The translations under genes were made by a program, and so were the position numbers. A stretch of 64,000 bases of DNA from an uncultured Christensenellaceae bacterium (lineage in GTDB: Bacteria; Bacillota; Clostridia; Christensenellales; CAG-314): positions 12,804 through 76,803 of the forward strand of contig CAJUIV010000005.1 of the NCBI GenBank assembly GCA_910586905.1, read 5' to 3'. Numbering within the stretch: the first letter of the stretch is position 1; each line of letters opens with the position of its first letter. The notes under the pieces were generated by a model, which was not told the DNA's origin, did not search any database, and was given only the letters and a program-made list of their open reading frames with translations. Shown here one piece after another: positions 43,519 through 52,330 of the stretch.

Positions 43519-44250
43519 ATGCTTCCGCAGAAGACGTTTGAAATAAAAAACTGTATTTTGTACGAAAGCGACTACGACGTGTCGTCGCAAATAAAACCGC
43601 GTCGCGTAATGGAATTTATGCAGGATTTGGCTACTACCCACGGAGATAAACTGGGCTTCGGTTGGGATTTTATGGACGCAAACGGCTTATTTTGGGTTAT
43701 TTCAAAAGTAAAAATCGTTTTCGACAGACCTCTGACCCGTAATATGCGGCAATTCAAGCTTTATACCTGGCCCGTTGCTCCAAACAGGTTTTTTATTGAA
43801 AGACGTTTCGTCGCTGTCGGCGAAGAGGGCGAAAGATTGTTTTCTTGTTCTACCATTTGGATGATAGTTGAGCGCGACAGCCGCAAAATCGCTTCTCAGG
43901 AAACGATAGCGAAATTTTACCGCGCCGATTTTGATAACGCGCCTTGTAACGCAGGTACCGATTACGCCCGTATCCGTCGCGACAACACATATTCTTTTGC
44001 CTACGAACGCGTAATACGGCGTACCGATTTGGATATAAACAAACACGTTAATAATACCAACTACGTTAACTTTGCCTTGGACGCGCTTGACGGAACGGGC
44101 GGCATTCGTCAGATAGAAATAGTTTATCACAAGGAATTGAAACTCGGCGATAACGTCGAAATTTTTGTAAAACGCGAAGATGAAGCCGCTTTTATTGTCG
44201 GCGAACGGAACGGCGAAACGTGTTTTACGTCTTATATACTGATGTTTTGA
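43519..44250 (+). CDS. acyl-ACP thioesterase (FatA-like)
   Basis: 243 residues from ATG 43519, chosen for AAGGAGAG directly ahead; a longer frame from 43438 has none. Double hot-dog fold: N-terminal RRVMEFMQDLATTHGDKLG helix and the active-site region TDLDINKHVNNTNYVNFALD with conserved Asn, His in NKHVNN. It releases free fatty acid from acyl-ACP in the cytosol, allowing acyl-chain supply for phospholipid or product formation. A GNAT gene begins 3 bases after the stop. Confidence 0.9.
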   Translation: MLPQKTFEIKNCILYESDYDVSSQIKPRRVMEFMQDLATTHGDKLGFGWDFMDANGLFWVISKVKIVFDRPLTRNMRQFKLYTWPVAPNRFFIERRFVAVGEEGERLFSCSTIWMIVERDSRKIASQETIAKFYRADFDNAPCNAGTDYARIRRDNTYSFAYERVIRRTDLDINKHVNNTNYVNFALDALDGTGGIRQIEIVYHKELKLGDNVEIFVKREDEAAFIVGERNGETCFTSYILMF

Positions 44251-44253
44251 TTG

Positions 44254-44706
44254 ATGATAATACGCAAATATACGTCTATTGATTGCTTGTCTACGCTTCG
44301 TTTGTTTTACGATACGGTACATACGGTCAACGCGGCGGATTATTCTAAGAGACAGTTAAACGCTTGGGCAACAGGCAAGGAAGACGTTGAAATATGGAAC
44401 AAGACTTTATTGAATAATTATTCCGTTGTTGCCGAAATCGACGGAATAACGGTTGGATTCGGAGATATAGATGAAACGGGTTATCTTAACAGGTTATACG
44501 TCGGGGCAAATTTTCAGCGTATCGGCGTAGCGGCTGCGATTTGCGACGAACTCGAAAAATATTGTCCGCATAAAAAGATTGTCGTACATTCGTCGATAAC
44601 CGCTAAGGGATTTTTCGTAAAACGCAGCTATGTGATAATTCGCGAACAAAAGGTCGAACGGCGCGGAGTTTTATTGACAAATTTGGTCATGGAAAAGATT
44701 TTATAA
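44254..44706 (+). CDS. GNAT-family N-acetyltransferase
   Basis: 150 residues from ATG 44254 (a TTG lies 3 bases earlier). The acetyl-CoA binding motif A is RLYVGANFQRIGVAAAICDE, with QRIGVA as the Q/R-x-x-G-x-A loop; C-terminal FFVKRSYVIIREQKVERRGV is the normal end of the fold. Like YafP/ElaA-type acetyltransferases it has HTVNAADYSKRQLNAW near the N-terminus. Acceptor unknown. It is translationally coupled to the thioesterase. Confidence 0.85.
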   Translation: MIIRKYTSIDCLSTLRLFYDTVHTVNAADYSKRQLNAWATGKEDVEIWNKTLLNNYSVVAEIDGITVGFGDIDETGYLNRLYVGANFQRIGVAAAICDELEKYCPHKKIVVHSSITAKGFFVKRSYVIIREQKVERRGVLLTNLVMEKIL

Positions 44707-44845
44707 ACCGAATTTAAAAGTCGTTTTGCGGTATGTTCGCGCAGTGTAAGTTATTGCAAAAATATATTGAAATCTCGGTTCATTGCGCTTGCTTTGCGTG
44801 CGTTTTTGTTGTAAACTGTATATAAAGAACTTAAGGAGTTTGCTA

Positions 44846-45400
44846 ATGAATAAAGCGGTTGCAGTCGTGGGTATGTGCGGTTCGGGAAAAAGCGTTTTGT
44901 GCGGTTATTTCGAAGATTTAGGATGGCAAAAAGTCTATTTCGGCGGAGTTACGGTATCGGAGCTTAAAAAACAAGGTATCCCCGTAAACGAAGAAAACGA
45001 GCGTACAATGCGCGAAGGATTGCGCGCCAAGTACGGTATGGGTGCGTTTGCGTTATTACTTAAAGACGAAATACTTGATAAACTCAGCCGAGGAAACGTA
45101 GTTTTGGACGGATTATACAGTTGGTCGGAATACGTTATTTTAAAAGAACTTTTAGGAGATAATCTTGTGTTACTTGCCGTAGTTACGAACAGCGGCGTGC
45201 GTAAAGAGCGTTTAGCTTCCCGCGAAGTGCGTCCTTTAACAGCAGAGCAAGTCGATAGCCGCGACAAGGCGGAAATCGAAAATCTTGAAAAGGGCGGACC
45301 TATAGCCAAAGCAGATTACTTTATGCTTAATAACAGCTTTGAAGTAAAACTCGAAAAACAATTCGGTAATTTTATGGAATGGTTTAACGGATTGAAATAA
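44846..45400 (+). CDS. P-loop nucleoside kinase-like protein (UPF0200-like)
   Basis: 184 residues from ATG 44846 with AAGGAG ahead. P-loop GMCGSGKS (8-15), then FGGVTVSELKKQGIPVNEEN and RTMREGLRAKYGMGAFA, a pattern typical of the archaeal UPF0200/dephospho-CoA-kinase-like family. A later RKERLASREVRPLT acts as the lid-like basic region. It may phosphorylate a nucleoside or cofactor precursor in the cytosol. Its true substrate is unknown. Confidence 0.75.
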   Translation: MNKAVAVVGMCGSGKSVLCGYFEDLGWQKVYFGGVTVSELKKQGIPVNEENERTMREGLRAKYGMGAFALLLKDEILDKLSRGNVVLDGLYSWSEYVILKELLGDNLVLLAVVTNSGVRKERLASREVRPLTAEQVDSRDKAEIENLEKGGPIAKADYFMLNNSFEVKLEKQFGNFMEWFNGLK

Positions 45401-45436
45401 AGGAGTAAAATACAAGTACTTGACGGAAGTTATCTG

Positions 45437-45598
45437 ATGCACTTAAGCAAAGATAAATTTTATCAAAAACTCGATGAATTGATGAACGCGCGGGCAAGCG
45501 AAGGTTACGGACTTTGTACGTGCGAAATCTTAGATTGCCACGGTAATTTTGTGCTAATTGTCGAGAAAGAAGCCGACTTGTTTGGACGGAATATCTAA
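45437..45598 (+). CDS. small hypothetical protein
   Basis: 53 residues, MHLSKDKFYQKLDELMNAR then GLCTCEILDCHGNFVLIVEK. Three Cys (CTC…DC) are close together. The start is ATG 45437 with a weak GGAAG ahead; an AAGGAG right after the previous stop (45401) faces only an in-frame ATA, so the original start could have been further upstream. Codon use is like its neighbours. Probably cotranscribed with the kinase-like gene. Function unknown. Confidence 0.5.
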   Translation: MHLSKDKFYQKLDELMNARASEGYGLCTCEILDCHGNFVLIVEKEADLFGRNI

Positions 45599-45622
45599 TT
45601 TGTAAACGAATTATAACAACAT

Positions 45623-45668
45623 AAAACGCTTCGATAGGGCGGTAACAGCCTATATCGAAGCGTTTTTT
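45623..45668. terminator. bidirectional terminator
   Basis: 14-base stem AAAACGCTTCGATA / TATCGAAGCGTTTT with an inner GGC/GCC pair, between convergent genes. Confidence 0.9.
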
Positions 45669-45671
45669 GTG

Positions 45672-46796
45672 TTATTTGTTTCCTACAAGTATCAGCGGAA
45701 CCAGCATTTCTTCAGTAAGTGAAGTGTGGTGTCCTTTGAACAGCATATTTGTCGGAGAGATAACGGCTTGCTTGTGCGTGTACGTTCCTATTGCTATATA
45801 GTCTCCCAGCAGTTCCGCCTTGTCGCCCACGTTACCGAACAGTCCGCGTTTTACGAGTTCATCGCTTTTATATAAAATAAAATCTTCGCCGTATTTTTGT
45901 GTAAAATATTTTTCGAATTCGTCTTTTTTTGCGTTTTTAACTCTAAACGCAATCGCCCGCGGTTCTAAATACGGGTATATTTCTAACATACCGTACAGCT
46001 TTTCGTCTTGATACAAGTAAACGTAATCTTCTATATCCGTCATTCCGTGGTCGGCGGTAATAATAAACAGCGTATCGGGCGTTTCCTTTACCAGTTTTTC
46101 CAAACGCCGTGATATATCTTTCAGCATTTCGCGCGTAGCGGGGCAGTTAACGCCGTTCTCGTGCATAGAGTGGTCGGGTTCGTTGTTGTACGCGTATACG
46201 AACTGTTTACCTTCTTTTCCGCATATCCGTTTTATATGTGCGAAGAACGCCGCCGTATCGAAGTTCCATTTCGTGTTGCGTTCCGGTCGGGCGACTTGTA
46301 TAAACGTCGGGAATAAGGTGTTGATTTCATATTCGCAGTCGGCGCTTTCTCGGTCGAAATAGTACGGAAACACTCCGAGCGGCGAAAGACCTTCGACGTT
46401 TAATTTTTCGTCCGTCCACGAATCCGTATCAAGAAAAATATTTACGTTGCGTTTAATTTTGTCAAAATACACGCTCCAACCGAACCAGCCGTGTTCTAAC
46501 GGCAGACGGTTTGTTGTAAGGGAAGTGGTGGCGCATGTCGTGGTGGACGGAAACGTAGACGTAAGCGTATCCTTTATATTCGCGCGCAGGTAATCGGTTT
46601 CTTCAAGGTTTACGGACAGCGGATGTACTCCCATACCGTCGAAGCATATGAATACTACGTTTTTGTAACCTTTAGCAAGCTCGTTTTTTAATAAAGGCAG
46701 CGTAGCGTTGGCGTTAGGCGCGCCTAAAAATTCCGCAAGCGTTGCGGAAACGTTAATATTGCAGTGGGTAAAATCGGGCATAATAAATTTTTTCAT
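45672..46796 (-). CDS. alkaline-phosphatase-superfamily phosphodiesterase (NPP-like)
   Basis: 374 residues, no signal peptide. Metal and nucleophile motifs: FICFDGMGVHPL (49-60) for metal, FPSTTTCATTSLTT with the catalytic Thr, ITADHGMTD, and GHHTSLTEE. This is the nucleotide pyrophosphatase/phosphodiesterase type of the superfamily, cleaving phosphodiesters or transferring phosphate groups with two Zn. Being cytosolic is unusual for eukaryotic NPP but common in Firmicutes. It has AAGGAG and begins 3 bases after the MATE gene, forming a two-gene operon. Confidence 0.88.
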   Translation of the reverse strand: MKKFIMPDFTHCNINVSATLAEFLGAPNANATLPLLKNELAKGYKNVVFICFDGMGVHPLSVNLEETDYLRANIKDTLTSTFPSTTTCATTSLTTNRLPLEHGWFGWSVYFDKIKRNVNIFLDTDSWTDEKLNVEGLSPLGVFPYYFDRESADCEYEINTLFPTFIQVARPERNTKWNFDTAAFFAHIKRICGKEGKQFVYAYNNEPDHSMHENGVNCPATREMLKDISRRLEKLVKETPDTLFIITADHGMTDIEDYVYLYQDEKLYGMLEIYPYLEPRAIAFRVKNAKKDEFEKYFTQKYGEDFILYKSDELVKRGLFGNVGDKAELLGDYIAIGTYTHKQAVISPTNMLFKGHHTSLTEEMLVPLILVGNK

Positions 46797-46799
46797 ACG

Positions 46800-48236
46800 T
46801 TATTCTCCTTTACGTTCGTTTTTTGTTTCGCCGTCGTTTCCCGTTATTGGCTGTTGTCCGCTAGGCGTTGTTTTAATAAACCGAATAAAAAACGGTATAC
46901 TTATCAGCCCTGTTACCGCATCCGCTAAAGGCTGTGAAATCTGAATTCCCGTCAGCCCCCATATACTCGTTGTCAGCAGTAAAACGGGTATAAAAATCAA
47001 TCCCGAACGTAAAAGCGAAAGGAAAGATGCCGTCCACGCCTTTTGTATACTTTGATACACCATATTTATCGGCGTAGAAACAGGCAGAAACAGCGAGCCT
47101 ATTGCGGCGTATCTTAACGCTGGAGCTGCAAAATCTACGACAATATCTGCCTTTTGCAGCAAACGCACGATACCGGGAGCAAATATGTAAACGGGCACGC
47201 AAATCATAAATACGATGCCGAAACCAATAGCCGCAGTGCATAAAAGGGCTTTTTTTACGCGTTTGTATTGTCCGGTCTCGTAGTTAAACGAGGCCACGGG
47301 TTGGAGTCCTTGACTTATTCCCAAGCCGATGCACATTATAAACGACGAACAACGGTTTACTACGCTCATAGCCGCTATGGTTGCGTCTGCGATTTCGTCG
47401 CTTATTTTACCTCCGTAAAATTTTGAAAGATTGTTGAGCAGTCCCGACGAAATGGAATTAAGACCTTGACGTATAAGCGACGGCAAACCGACTTTGCATA
47501 TTGCAAGATATAATTTTACGTTTCTGCTTATTTTTTTGAAAGATATTTTGCTTTGAGCCGTTTTGGCGTATAATACGAACAAAATAACGAAACTTACTAT
47601 TTGCGATATCGCCGTGGACATTCCCGCGCCAAATACTTTCATTCCGCAAACGCTGATAAATACGTAGTCGCCCAAAATATTCAATAATGCGCCTGAAACA
47701 AGACCAATCATTGCATACAGCGCTTTGCCTTCGTAACGTAGACAGTTGTTCAGAATAAGAGAACAAATCAAAAAGGGACAGGATATCAAAACCCACATGC
47801 CGTAATCTTTAGCGTAGGGCAAAATAGTTTCGGTAGAGCCGAGCAAGCGCATAAAAGGGACGAGCGCAGCCAGTCCTACGACAGAGAACAAAAGACCCAA
47901 CGTTCCTCCGATAAAAAAAGCGGACGAAACGTATTCGCTGGCTTTGTCAGTATCCTTATCCGCTAGTTTTTTAGCGACGAACGTTCCCGAACCGTGTCCC
48001 AGCATAAACGCGAACGCTTGCATTATCGATTGTAATGTAAAAAGAACGCCTATCGCACCTTGCGGAGAAGTATCCCCTATCGTTCCTACAAAATAGGTGT
48101 CAGCAATGTTGTATAAATTGGTTATAAGCATAGAAACGGTAGTGGGTATACCTAAAGTTACAACCAATTTCGCAACGGGCGTCCGAGTCATTTTTATATA
48201 ATGCTTATCCGATACGCTTAAATTCGATTCGTTCAT
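46800..48236 (-). CDS. MATE-family efflux transporter
   Basis: 478 residues, 12 membrane helices. N-terminal KLVVTLGIPTTVSMLITNLY and DTYFVGTIGDTSPQGAIGVL are the family opening; the second half repeats with RQGLNSISSGLLNNL and VASFNYETGQYKRVKKALL. It should export drugs or metabolites by cation antiport. No Shine-Dalgarno is seen; the promoter -10 is 6 bases from the ATG, so the mRNA is predicted to be leaderless. Confidence 0.93.
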   Translation of the reverse strand: MNESNLSVSDKHYIKMTRTPVAKLVVTLGIPTTVSMLITNLYNIADTYFVGTIGDTSPQGAIGVLFTLQSIMQAFAFMLGHGSGTFVAKKLADKDTDKASEYVSSAFFIGGTLGLLFSVVGLAALVPFMRLLGSTETILPYAKDYGMWVLISCPFLICSLILNNCLRYEGKALYAMIGLVSGALLNILGDYVFISVCGMKVFGAGMSTAISQIVSFVILFVLYAKTAQSKISFKKISRNVKLYLAICKVGLPSLIRQGLNSISSGLLNNLSKFYGGKISDEIADATIAAMSVVNRCSSFIMCIGLGISQGLQPVASFNYETGQYKRVKKALLCTAAIGFGIVFMICVPVYIFAPGIVRLLQKADIVVDFAAPALRYAAIGSLFLPVSTPINMVYQSIQKAWTASFLSLLRSGLIFIPVLLLTTSIWGLTGIQISQPLADAVTGLISIPFFIRFIKTTPSGQQPITGNDGETKNERKGE

Positions 48237-48242
48237 ATTTTC

Positions 48243-48271
48243 AGTATAGCATATAATTTTATTTTTGTTAA
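48243..48271 (-). promoter_or_regulatory. promoter of the MATE operon, predicted leaderless
   Basis: On minus, TTAACA (48271-48266), 17-base spacer, TATACT (48248-48243). Position +1 falls on the A of the start codon (48236). Confidence 0.6.
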
Positions 48272-48280
48272 ATAACGTTT

Positions 48281-48348
48281 TTGATTAAGCGACTAATCAG
48301 TTTGGCTGAGTTTATTCGGTTTTAGTTAAACCGAAAAAGCTTAATCAA
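48281..48348. repeat. 68-base inverted-repeat element with internal hairpins
   Basis: Perfect 10-base ends TTGATTAAGC and GCTTAATCAA enclose a second perfect hairpin TTCGGTTT / AAACCGAA (48315-48322, 48328-48335) and a weak TCAG / CTGA one (48297-48308). It lies between two divergent genes, just upstream of the MATE -35, and has no T-run, so it is not a terminator. Possibly an operator or structured RNA. Confidence 0.5.
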
Positions 48349-48775
48349 GATAATCGGAAGCTATTGCGTTTAACGGAATTTGCCCGTTTTATTACGTAGT
48401 ATAGCGCTTAAAACGTAATTGGCGGTAAAGATTCGTGTGCAAAAAATCAGACGACCAATTTGGCGTCATCGGTGTAACTCGGTTTGAATTGATTCGCAGT
48501 AAATTTAAAAAAGATTTTTATTGGCAAAACGTTATTCGTGTAATATGTAATAAAATTATAAAACAGGCGAAGTTTTGTCTAATCGGCGGATTTGAGTTTG
48601 CGAATATAAACCGACAGACTGAACGTGTATTTCAAAATCGGCGTTTAACAAAAGCGAAAAATATCGGTATTGACTTTTACTTATCGCATAGTATAATATT
48701 GTTAAGTATAAATGAACGAATTTTGCGTTTAAATTTCGCGTTTGACTAACGTCGTAACGATGCAGGAGCGTATAG
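48349..48775 (+). other. intergenic region before the GlpA-like gene
   Basis: 427 bases without a credible gene; an open frame at 48435-48749 has no ribosome site and covers the promoter. AT-rich, possibly old decayed sequence. Confidence 0.4.
48670..48697 (+). promoter_or_regulatory. promoter of the GlpA-like operon
   Basis: TTGACT (48670-48675), 16-base spacer, TATAAT (48692-48697). Start about 48704; AGGAG stands 8 bases ahead of the ATG at 48776. Confidence 0.7.
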
Positions 48776-50494
48776 ATGAATTTACAGAAAAAAATCAACG
48801 AAGCGTATAAAAAACTCGGAATCAAAATAACAGCCTTAGAAAACGACCGCTCGATAGTTTTAAACGGAGAGTGCGGCGATTGGCAAAAGATTGTAGACGC
48901 CGGAAAACTGTTCGTCGATAAAAAAAGCGGAAAACACGTCGTTAACGATATAAAATATACGACTCGTCAGGAAACGCCGCCGTATCTGCCCGCTTTAAAG
49001 GATGAGAAACTAAACGGTACCGAATGGGACGTAGTGATAATCGGCGGGGGCATCAGCGGCTGTTCAGTCGCGCGCGAGCTGACCAAATTCGATTTAAAAG
49101 TACTGCTTTGCGAAAAACACTCCGACGTAGCGCACGGCGCGAGCGGCGCAAACGACGGTATGGTACACGCGGGAATCGACATCAAGCGTCAATGTAAAAA
49201 GCTGTACTACGGCGTACGCGGAAACGCTATGTACGACATAGTGTGCAAAGATTTAGGCGTAGAATTCGAACGGGCGGGACAGTATGTCGTTTTTACCTCG
49301 CGGTTGATAAAGCTTTTAGGCCGAAGCTATCTTAGACGCGCAAAAAAGCATAATATTCCCGGAGTTGAAATCATAGGCAAAAAAGAAATATGCCGAATCG
49401 AACCGAAAGTAAAAGATTTTGCCGTCGGCGCGTTGAAAATTATTACTACCGGCGCAGTATCTCCGTATAAACTTACTATAGCGTATGCCGAAAACGCCGT
49501 TCAAAACGGCGCTACGGTATCTTTGAACACTGCGGTGTTGTCAATTAACCGTACCGACGACGAAATAACCAGTGTCGTTACAAACCGCGGTACGGTAAAA
49601 GCTAAGTGCGTCGTTAACTGCGCGGGCGTTTTTGCCGATCAAATAGCCGAGATGGCTGGCGACCGATATTTTTCGATACATCCGCGCAAAGGCGTAGATT
49701 TGTTAATGGATTCTAAAGCGAACGGACTGCCGAGTAACGCGATAAGCCTTGCGCCTACTTTTAAAACTTTAAAGCAAAACAAAAACACCAAAGGCGGGGG
49801 AATTATAAAAACCGTCGACGGTAATATTCTTCTGGGACCGAACGCCCGCGAAGTTTTTGACAGAGAAGATACGTCCACTCAAACGTCCGATATAAACGAA
49901 GTGTTCGACAAACAGTCGAGATGCTGCCCGTCAATGCAAAAAAGCGGTATCATAGCGTATTTTGCCGGAGTTCGCGCGCCGAGCTACGAGGAAGATTTTA
50001 TTATCGAGCGAAGTTCTGAAATCAAAAATCTAATTCATGTGGCGGGTATACAGTCGCCGGGGCTTACCGCCGCGCCTGCGTTTTCGGTAGACGTTGCGGA
50101 ACTCGCCGTCGAATATTTGAAGTCGTCGGGTTGCGATGTAAAACTTAACACCGATTTCAATCCTGTGAGAAACGCACCCGTTTGTGCGAAAACGTTAACC
50201 GACGCGGAGCGCGACGAGCTTATAAAAAGCAATCCGGACTACGGCAAAATTATCTGCCGCTGCGAAGAAGTTAGCTTGGGCGAAATAAAGAACGCTATAA
50301 ACAATCCTTTGGGAGTACGGACTATAGACGGAGTTAAACGAAGAGTTCGCGCCGGCATGGGGCGCTGTCAGGGAGGTTTTTGTATGCCTCTGGTGGTAAA
50401 GGCGATTGCGGAAGAAACCGGCGTATCGTATAGTTCGGTAGATAAAGGCGATATGGGAAGTTACGTGGCAATAGGCAACATTAAAGAAATTTAG
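48776..50494 (+). CDS. GlpA-like FAD-dependent glycerol-3-phosphate dehydrogenase subunit with [2Fe-2S] domain
   Basis: 572 residues. After an about 80-residue BON-like N-terminal domain, the FAD oxidoreductase core begins with DVVIIGGGISGCSVARE (85-101), and HGASGANDGMVHAGI follows. The C-terminal BFD-like domain has four cysteines, C494-x-C496 and C531-x4-C536 (CRCEEV; GRCQGGFC), a [2Fe-2S] site. It belongs to the anaerobic GlpA group, which takes electrons from glycerol-3-phosphate (or a related polyol/hydroxyacid). GlpB-like and DUF1667 genes follow, a standard three-subunit set. Confidence 0.85.
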   Translation: MNLQKKINEAYKKLGIKITALENDRSIVLNGECGDWQKIVDAGKLFVDKKSGKHVVNDIKYTTRQETPPYLPALKDEKLNGTEWDVVIIGGGISGCSVARELTKFDLKVLLCEKHSDVAHGASGANDGMVHAGIDIKRQCKKLYYGVRGNAMYDIVCKDLGVEFERAGQYVVFTSRLIKLLGRSYLRRAKKHNIPGVEIIGKKEICRIEPKVKDFAVGALKIITTGAVSPYKLTIAYAENAVQNGATVSLNTAVLSINRTDDEITSVVTNRGTVKAKCVVNCAGVFADQIAEMAGDRYFSIHPRKGVDLLMDSKANGLPSNAISLAPTFKTLKQNKNTKGGGIIKTVDGNILLGPNAREVFDREDTSTQTSDINEVFDKQSRCCPSMQKSGIIAYFAGVRAPSYEEDFIIERSSEIKNLIHVAGIQSPGLTAAPAFSVDVAELAVEYLKSSGCDVKLNTDFNPVRNAPVCAKTLTDAERDELIKSNPDYGKIICRCEEVSLGEIKNAINNPLGVRTIDGVKRRVRAGMGRCQGGFCMPLVVKAIAEETGVSYSSVDKGDMGSYVAIGNIKEI

Positions 50495-50563
50495 CAGGAA
50501 GATAATATACGAATATCTGGATAAAGACTGCACAGTTATTTTTTAAGAGGTCATCACAATTAA

Positions 50564-51802
50564 ATGAAACATTACGACGTTATAATTATAGGCGGAGGCC
50601 CCGCGGGATTGGCTGCGGCTATACGGGCGAGTAAAAACGCAAGTGTGTTGCTTATCGAACGGGAAGCGCGTTTGGGCGGAATACTTAAACAGTGCATACA
50701 CGACGGATTCGGCGTGGTGCGTTTCGGAGAAAAACTTTCCGGACCGGAATATGCCGACAGGTTTATTAAAGAGATAGACAAAACAAACGTAGAAATAAGT
50801 TTGTTAAGTTTTGTTACCGACGTTACTCGTACGGATAAATACGAGTTGACGTACGTGTGCGAAAACGGAGTGCGACGCGTTACTTGCGATAAACTTATTT
50901 TAGCGACAGGCTGCCGTGAACGTACAAAAAACGGCATATTTATCCAAGGCGACCGCTGTTCCGGCGTATATACCGCCGGCGCGGCTCAAAACCTTGTCAA
51001 TATGATGGGTGTAATGCCGGGCAAACGCGTAGTAATACTTGGCAGCGGCGATATAGGACTTATAATGGCGCGGAGACTTACTTTCGAAGGCGCCGAGGTT
51101 TTGGGAGTTTACGAAGCGAAGCCCACGCCGTCGGGACTTACGCGTAATATTCATCAATGTTTGCGCGATTTTGATATTCCTTTGTATTTGTCCAAAACCG
51201 TTACACGCGTCTTCGGCGCAAACCGTTTGGAAAAAGTAGAAATATCCGACGTTGACGATAAAATGAGACCTATTCCCGGTACCGAGCAAATAATCGAATG
51301 CGATACCCTTGTACTTGCGGTCGGGCTTATTCCCGAAAACGAACTCGCAAACGATTTGTCAGTCAAATTGGATTATAAAACGAAAGGCGCGATAGTAGAC
51401 CAAAATTGTCAAACGCTTTCCGACGGTATATACGCTTGCGGTAACGCGCTGCACGTTAACGACCTTGTAGACTACGTATCCGAAAGCGGCGAAACCGCGG
51501 GCGGCAACGCAAGTTTGCCTAACAAAGAAAGGAAGCTGGTACCGGTAGAAGTTAAAGGTAAAATTATGTATATTGTCCCGCAAATGTTGGATTTAAATTC
51601 GCCTTTAGATAAAGTTATAACTTATTTCCGCGCGAGCGAAGATTTGACGGGACAAAAGTTAACCGTCAAAGTCGGCGGTCAAACGGTTTTCAACAAGAGT
51701 TATTTAAAATTGCTCCCGCCCGAAATGGAAAGGGTTGTAATCGATTATTCCAAAGCCGATTTGTCAAGCGGACGTATCGTTATCAGTTTGGAGGATAAGT
51801 AG
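50564..51802 (+). CDS. GlpB-like FAD/NAD-type oxidoreductase
   Basis: 412 residues. N-terminal FAD site DVIIIGGGPAGLAAAIRA (5-22) and second dinucleotide site KRVVILGSGDIGLIMARR; between them LILATGCRERTKNG, and the late TLSDGIYACGNALHVNDLV is the closing FAD motif. It is the electron-accepting partner for the GlpA-like subunit and can link to NAD or a ferredoxin-type acceptor. It follows after 69 bases and precedes DUF1667 by 2 bases. The substrate depends on the GlpA-like partner. Confidence 0.85.
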   Translation: MKHYDVIIIGGGPAGLAAAIRASKNASVLLIEREARLGGILKQCIHDGFGVVRFGEKLSGPEYADRFIKEIDKTNVEISLLSFVTDVTRTDKYELTYVCENGVRRVTCDKLILATGCRERTKNGIFIQGDRCSGVYTAGAAQNLVNMMGVMPGKRVVILGSGDIGLIMARRLTFEGAEVLGVYEAKPTPSGLTRNIHQCLRDFDIPLYLSKTVTRVFGANRLEKVEISDVDDKMRPIPGTEQIIECDTLVLAVGLIPENELANDLSVKLDYKTKGAIVDQNCQTLSDGIYACGNALHVNDLVDYVSESGETAGGNASLPNKERKLVPVEVKGKIMYIVPQMLDLNSPLDKVITYFRASEDLTGQKLTVKVGGQTVFNKSYLKLLPPEMERVVIDYSKADLSSGRIVISLEDK

Positions 51803-51804
51803 TT

Positions 51805-52152
51805 ATGGAAATGGTGTGTATCGTATGCCCTAACGGTTGCAGACTTAAAGTGGATAATTCGGCCGAGGGAGTAAAAGTCGCAGGCGCTAAATGTAAGCGA
51901 GGCGAGGCATTCGCTCAAACAGAATTAACAAATCCTATGCGCAGCGTTACCAGTTCCGTCAAAACTACCGTAAAAAATTATCCCGTCGTTTCCGTTCGTA
52001 CCGACGGCGAGATACCCAAAAGTAAAATTTTCGATTTAATCAAGGAATTATCCGAATTTACTCTTGACAAAAAAGTTCCTATCGGTACAATTTTAATCAA
52101 GAACGTTTTAAATACGGGAATCAACGTTATAACGACAACCGAGATGATTTGA
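51805..52152 (+). CDS. DUF1667 protein, small Fe-S partner
   Basis: 115 residues. Cys5, Cys8, Cys12 and Cys30 (CIVCPNGC, AKCKRGEAFA) are set as in an Fe-S or zinc site, and KVPIGTILIKNVLNTGINVI is the DUF1667 tail. In Firmicutes and Spirochaetes this small protein always travels with the GlpA/GlpB-like pair, probably as third subunit for electron transfer. Start 2 bases after the GlpB-like stop. No membrane segment. Confidence 0.85.
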   Translation: MEMVCIVCPNGCRLKVDNSAEGVKVAGAKCKRGEAFAQTELTNPMRSVTSSVKTTVKNYPVVSVRTDGEIPKSKIFDLIKELSEFTLDKKVPIGTILIKNVLNTGINVITTTEMI

Positions 52153-52330
52153 GCGGTTTTTCGGTATATGTAACCGTTGTTTGCGCATTGATTTAGTCGT
52201 TATATTAAACGTGATTTTATTTAAAAGCGCGAAAACGGCAAATTTAACGTTTATTTGAGCGGCGGTTTTATCTGCGTTTGCAAATTCACGTCAAGCGCGC
52301 GTTCCGAATTTCAAAGGGAGAATTTACAAA

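Noticed and set aside
48435..48749. 104-codon open frame upstream of the GlpA-like gene
   Set aside because: GTG start without ribosome site, odd composition, and it covers a good promoter at 48670-48697.
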